From positions 19,621 through 83,620 of the forward strand of contig NZ_AUBB01000035.1 of the NCBI RefSeq assembly GCF_000429025.1: a stretch of DNA of 64,000 bases, written 5' to 3'. Made by a program: the position numbers and the translations under genes. The notes below the pieces were generated by a model. It saw only the letters and a list, made by a program, of their open reading frames with translations, did not search any database and was not told the origin of the DNA. Position 1 is the stretch's first letter; each line of letters starts with the position of its first letter. Below are positions 63,952 to 64,000 of the stretch, piece by piece. The DNA comes from Actinospineispora spinosispora DSM 44797. GTDB taxonomy: Bacteria; Actinomycetota; Actinomycetes; Mycobacteriales; Pseudonocardiaceae.

Positions 63952-64000
63952 CCCCGTCCCCGCGATCCTGGCCCGCACTTGGCGTGGTCGGGCGGGGTCA
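63952..64000. repeat. Palindromic repeat CTTGGCGTGGTCGGGCGG (copy 3, cut by window end)
   Basis: The flank CCCCGCGATCCTGGCCCGCA is followed by CTTGGCGTGGTCGGGCGG at 63978, identical to the left part of the copy at 24587. The rest lies beyond the window. Confidence 0.8.

Larger units (their letters stand above)
62953..64000. other. Gene-free, repeat-rich region at the window end
   Basis: No convincing coding sequence is present in this ~1 kb. It contains an AT-rich stretch (63160-63235) with TTGCAACTGCAA, a hairpin GGCTGTCC/GGACAGCC at about 63238-63262, and then three intergenic repeats described separately. Open frames here have poor codon bias and overlap the repeats. The AT-rich stretch may be the promoter of a gene beyond the window or a decayed insertion. 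Confidence 0.5.

Overview
The window is very high in G+C, uses ATG, GTG and TTG starts freely, and packs genes with ATGA or GTGA overlaps, which points to an actinomycete. Its gene content (rex-hemA-hemC-hemD-hemB, hemL with a cytochrome c biogenesis operon, menB/menE/menA, senX3-regX3-gpmA, and a BldN-type sigma factor with its RsbN-type anti-sigma) matches, from memory, the M. tuberculosis Rv0489-Rv0548 neighbourhood combined with the Streptomyces bldN neighbourhood. A filamentous member of the Pseudonocardiaceae (Amycolatopsis-like) is the best guess; this is inference, because no rRNA or other species marker is present.

Layout. 0-7.3 kb: an aldo/keto reductase fragment, two coupled GAF-ANTAR regulators, a DinB-like protein, an ABC-F ATPase, an ABC exporter whose permease carries an HlyD/EmrA-type adaptor, and a Uma2 nuclease. 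7.4-13.8 kb: an apparent catabolic operon with an FCD-type GntR regulator, an AttM/BlcC-like lactonase, a hydroxyacid-oxoacid transhydrogenase, a histidine-rich zinc-ribbon protein and a D-2-hydroxyglutarate-dehydrogenase-like flavo/Fe-S protein. 14.1-16.5 kb: a PH-like/transmembrane/SNase-like protein. 16.9-23.5 kb: menaquinone genes menB, menE and menA interleaved with a monooxygenase and small or secreted proteins. 24.8-32.3 kb: a MinD-like ATPase, then the operon hemL-phosphatase-resA-ccdA-resB-ccsB. 32.4-39.3 kb: two membrane proteins and the heme operon under the redox repressor Rex. 39.5-44.4 kb: fasciclin lipoprotein, molybdopterin oxidoreductase, glutaredoxin, acyl-CoA synthetase. 44.7-48.7 kb: BldN-like sigma factor, RsbN-like anti-sigma and a HAD phosphatase. 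48.7-49.5 kb: decayed P450 and VapBC remnants. 49.5-60.9 kb: a minus-strand run from an acyltransferase through proC and ppx to regX3-senX3 and gpmA. 60.9-64 kb: a LacI regulator, a dienelactone hydrolase and about 1 kb of repeat-rich non-coding DNA.

The most unusual layer is not protein coding. At least five families of long intergenic palindromes are scattered through the window. The largest family starts and ends with GTGAGTG/CACTCAC. Six copies carry two extra mini-hairpins in one arm, so they can fold as four-way junctions, and arm changes between copies are compensated on the opposite arm. Nearly every copy lies within about 15 bp of a stop codon, and two contain the stop codon, which suggests a dispersed 3'-end or terminator-like element. 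Other leads are a GHB/butyrolactone-type pathway that could run through 2-oxoglutarate/D-2-hydroxyglutarate, a near-perfect BldN-type promoter before the anti-sigma gene, a 28-codon leader ORF coupled to the sigma factor, and PHO-box-like repeats upstream of senX3.

No tRNA, rRNA, CRISPR array or intact insertion sequence was recognised.
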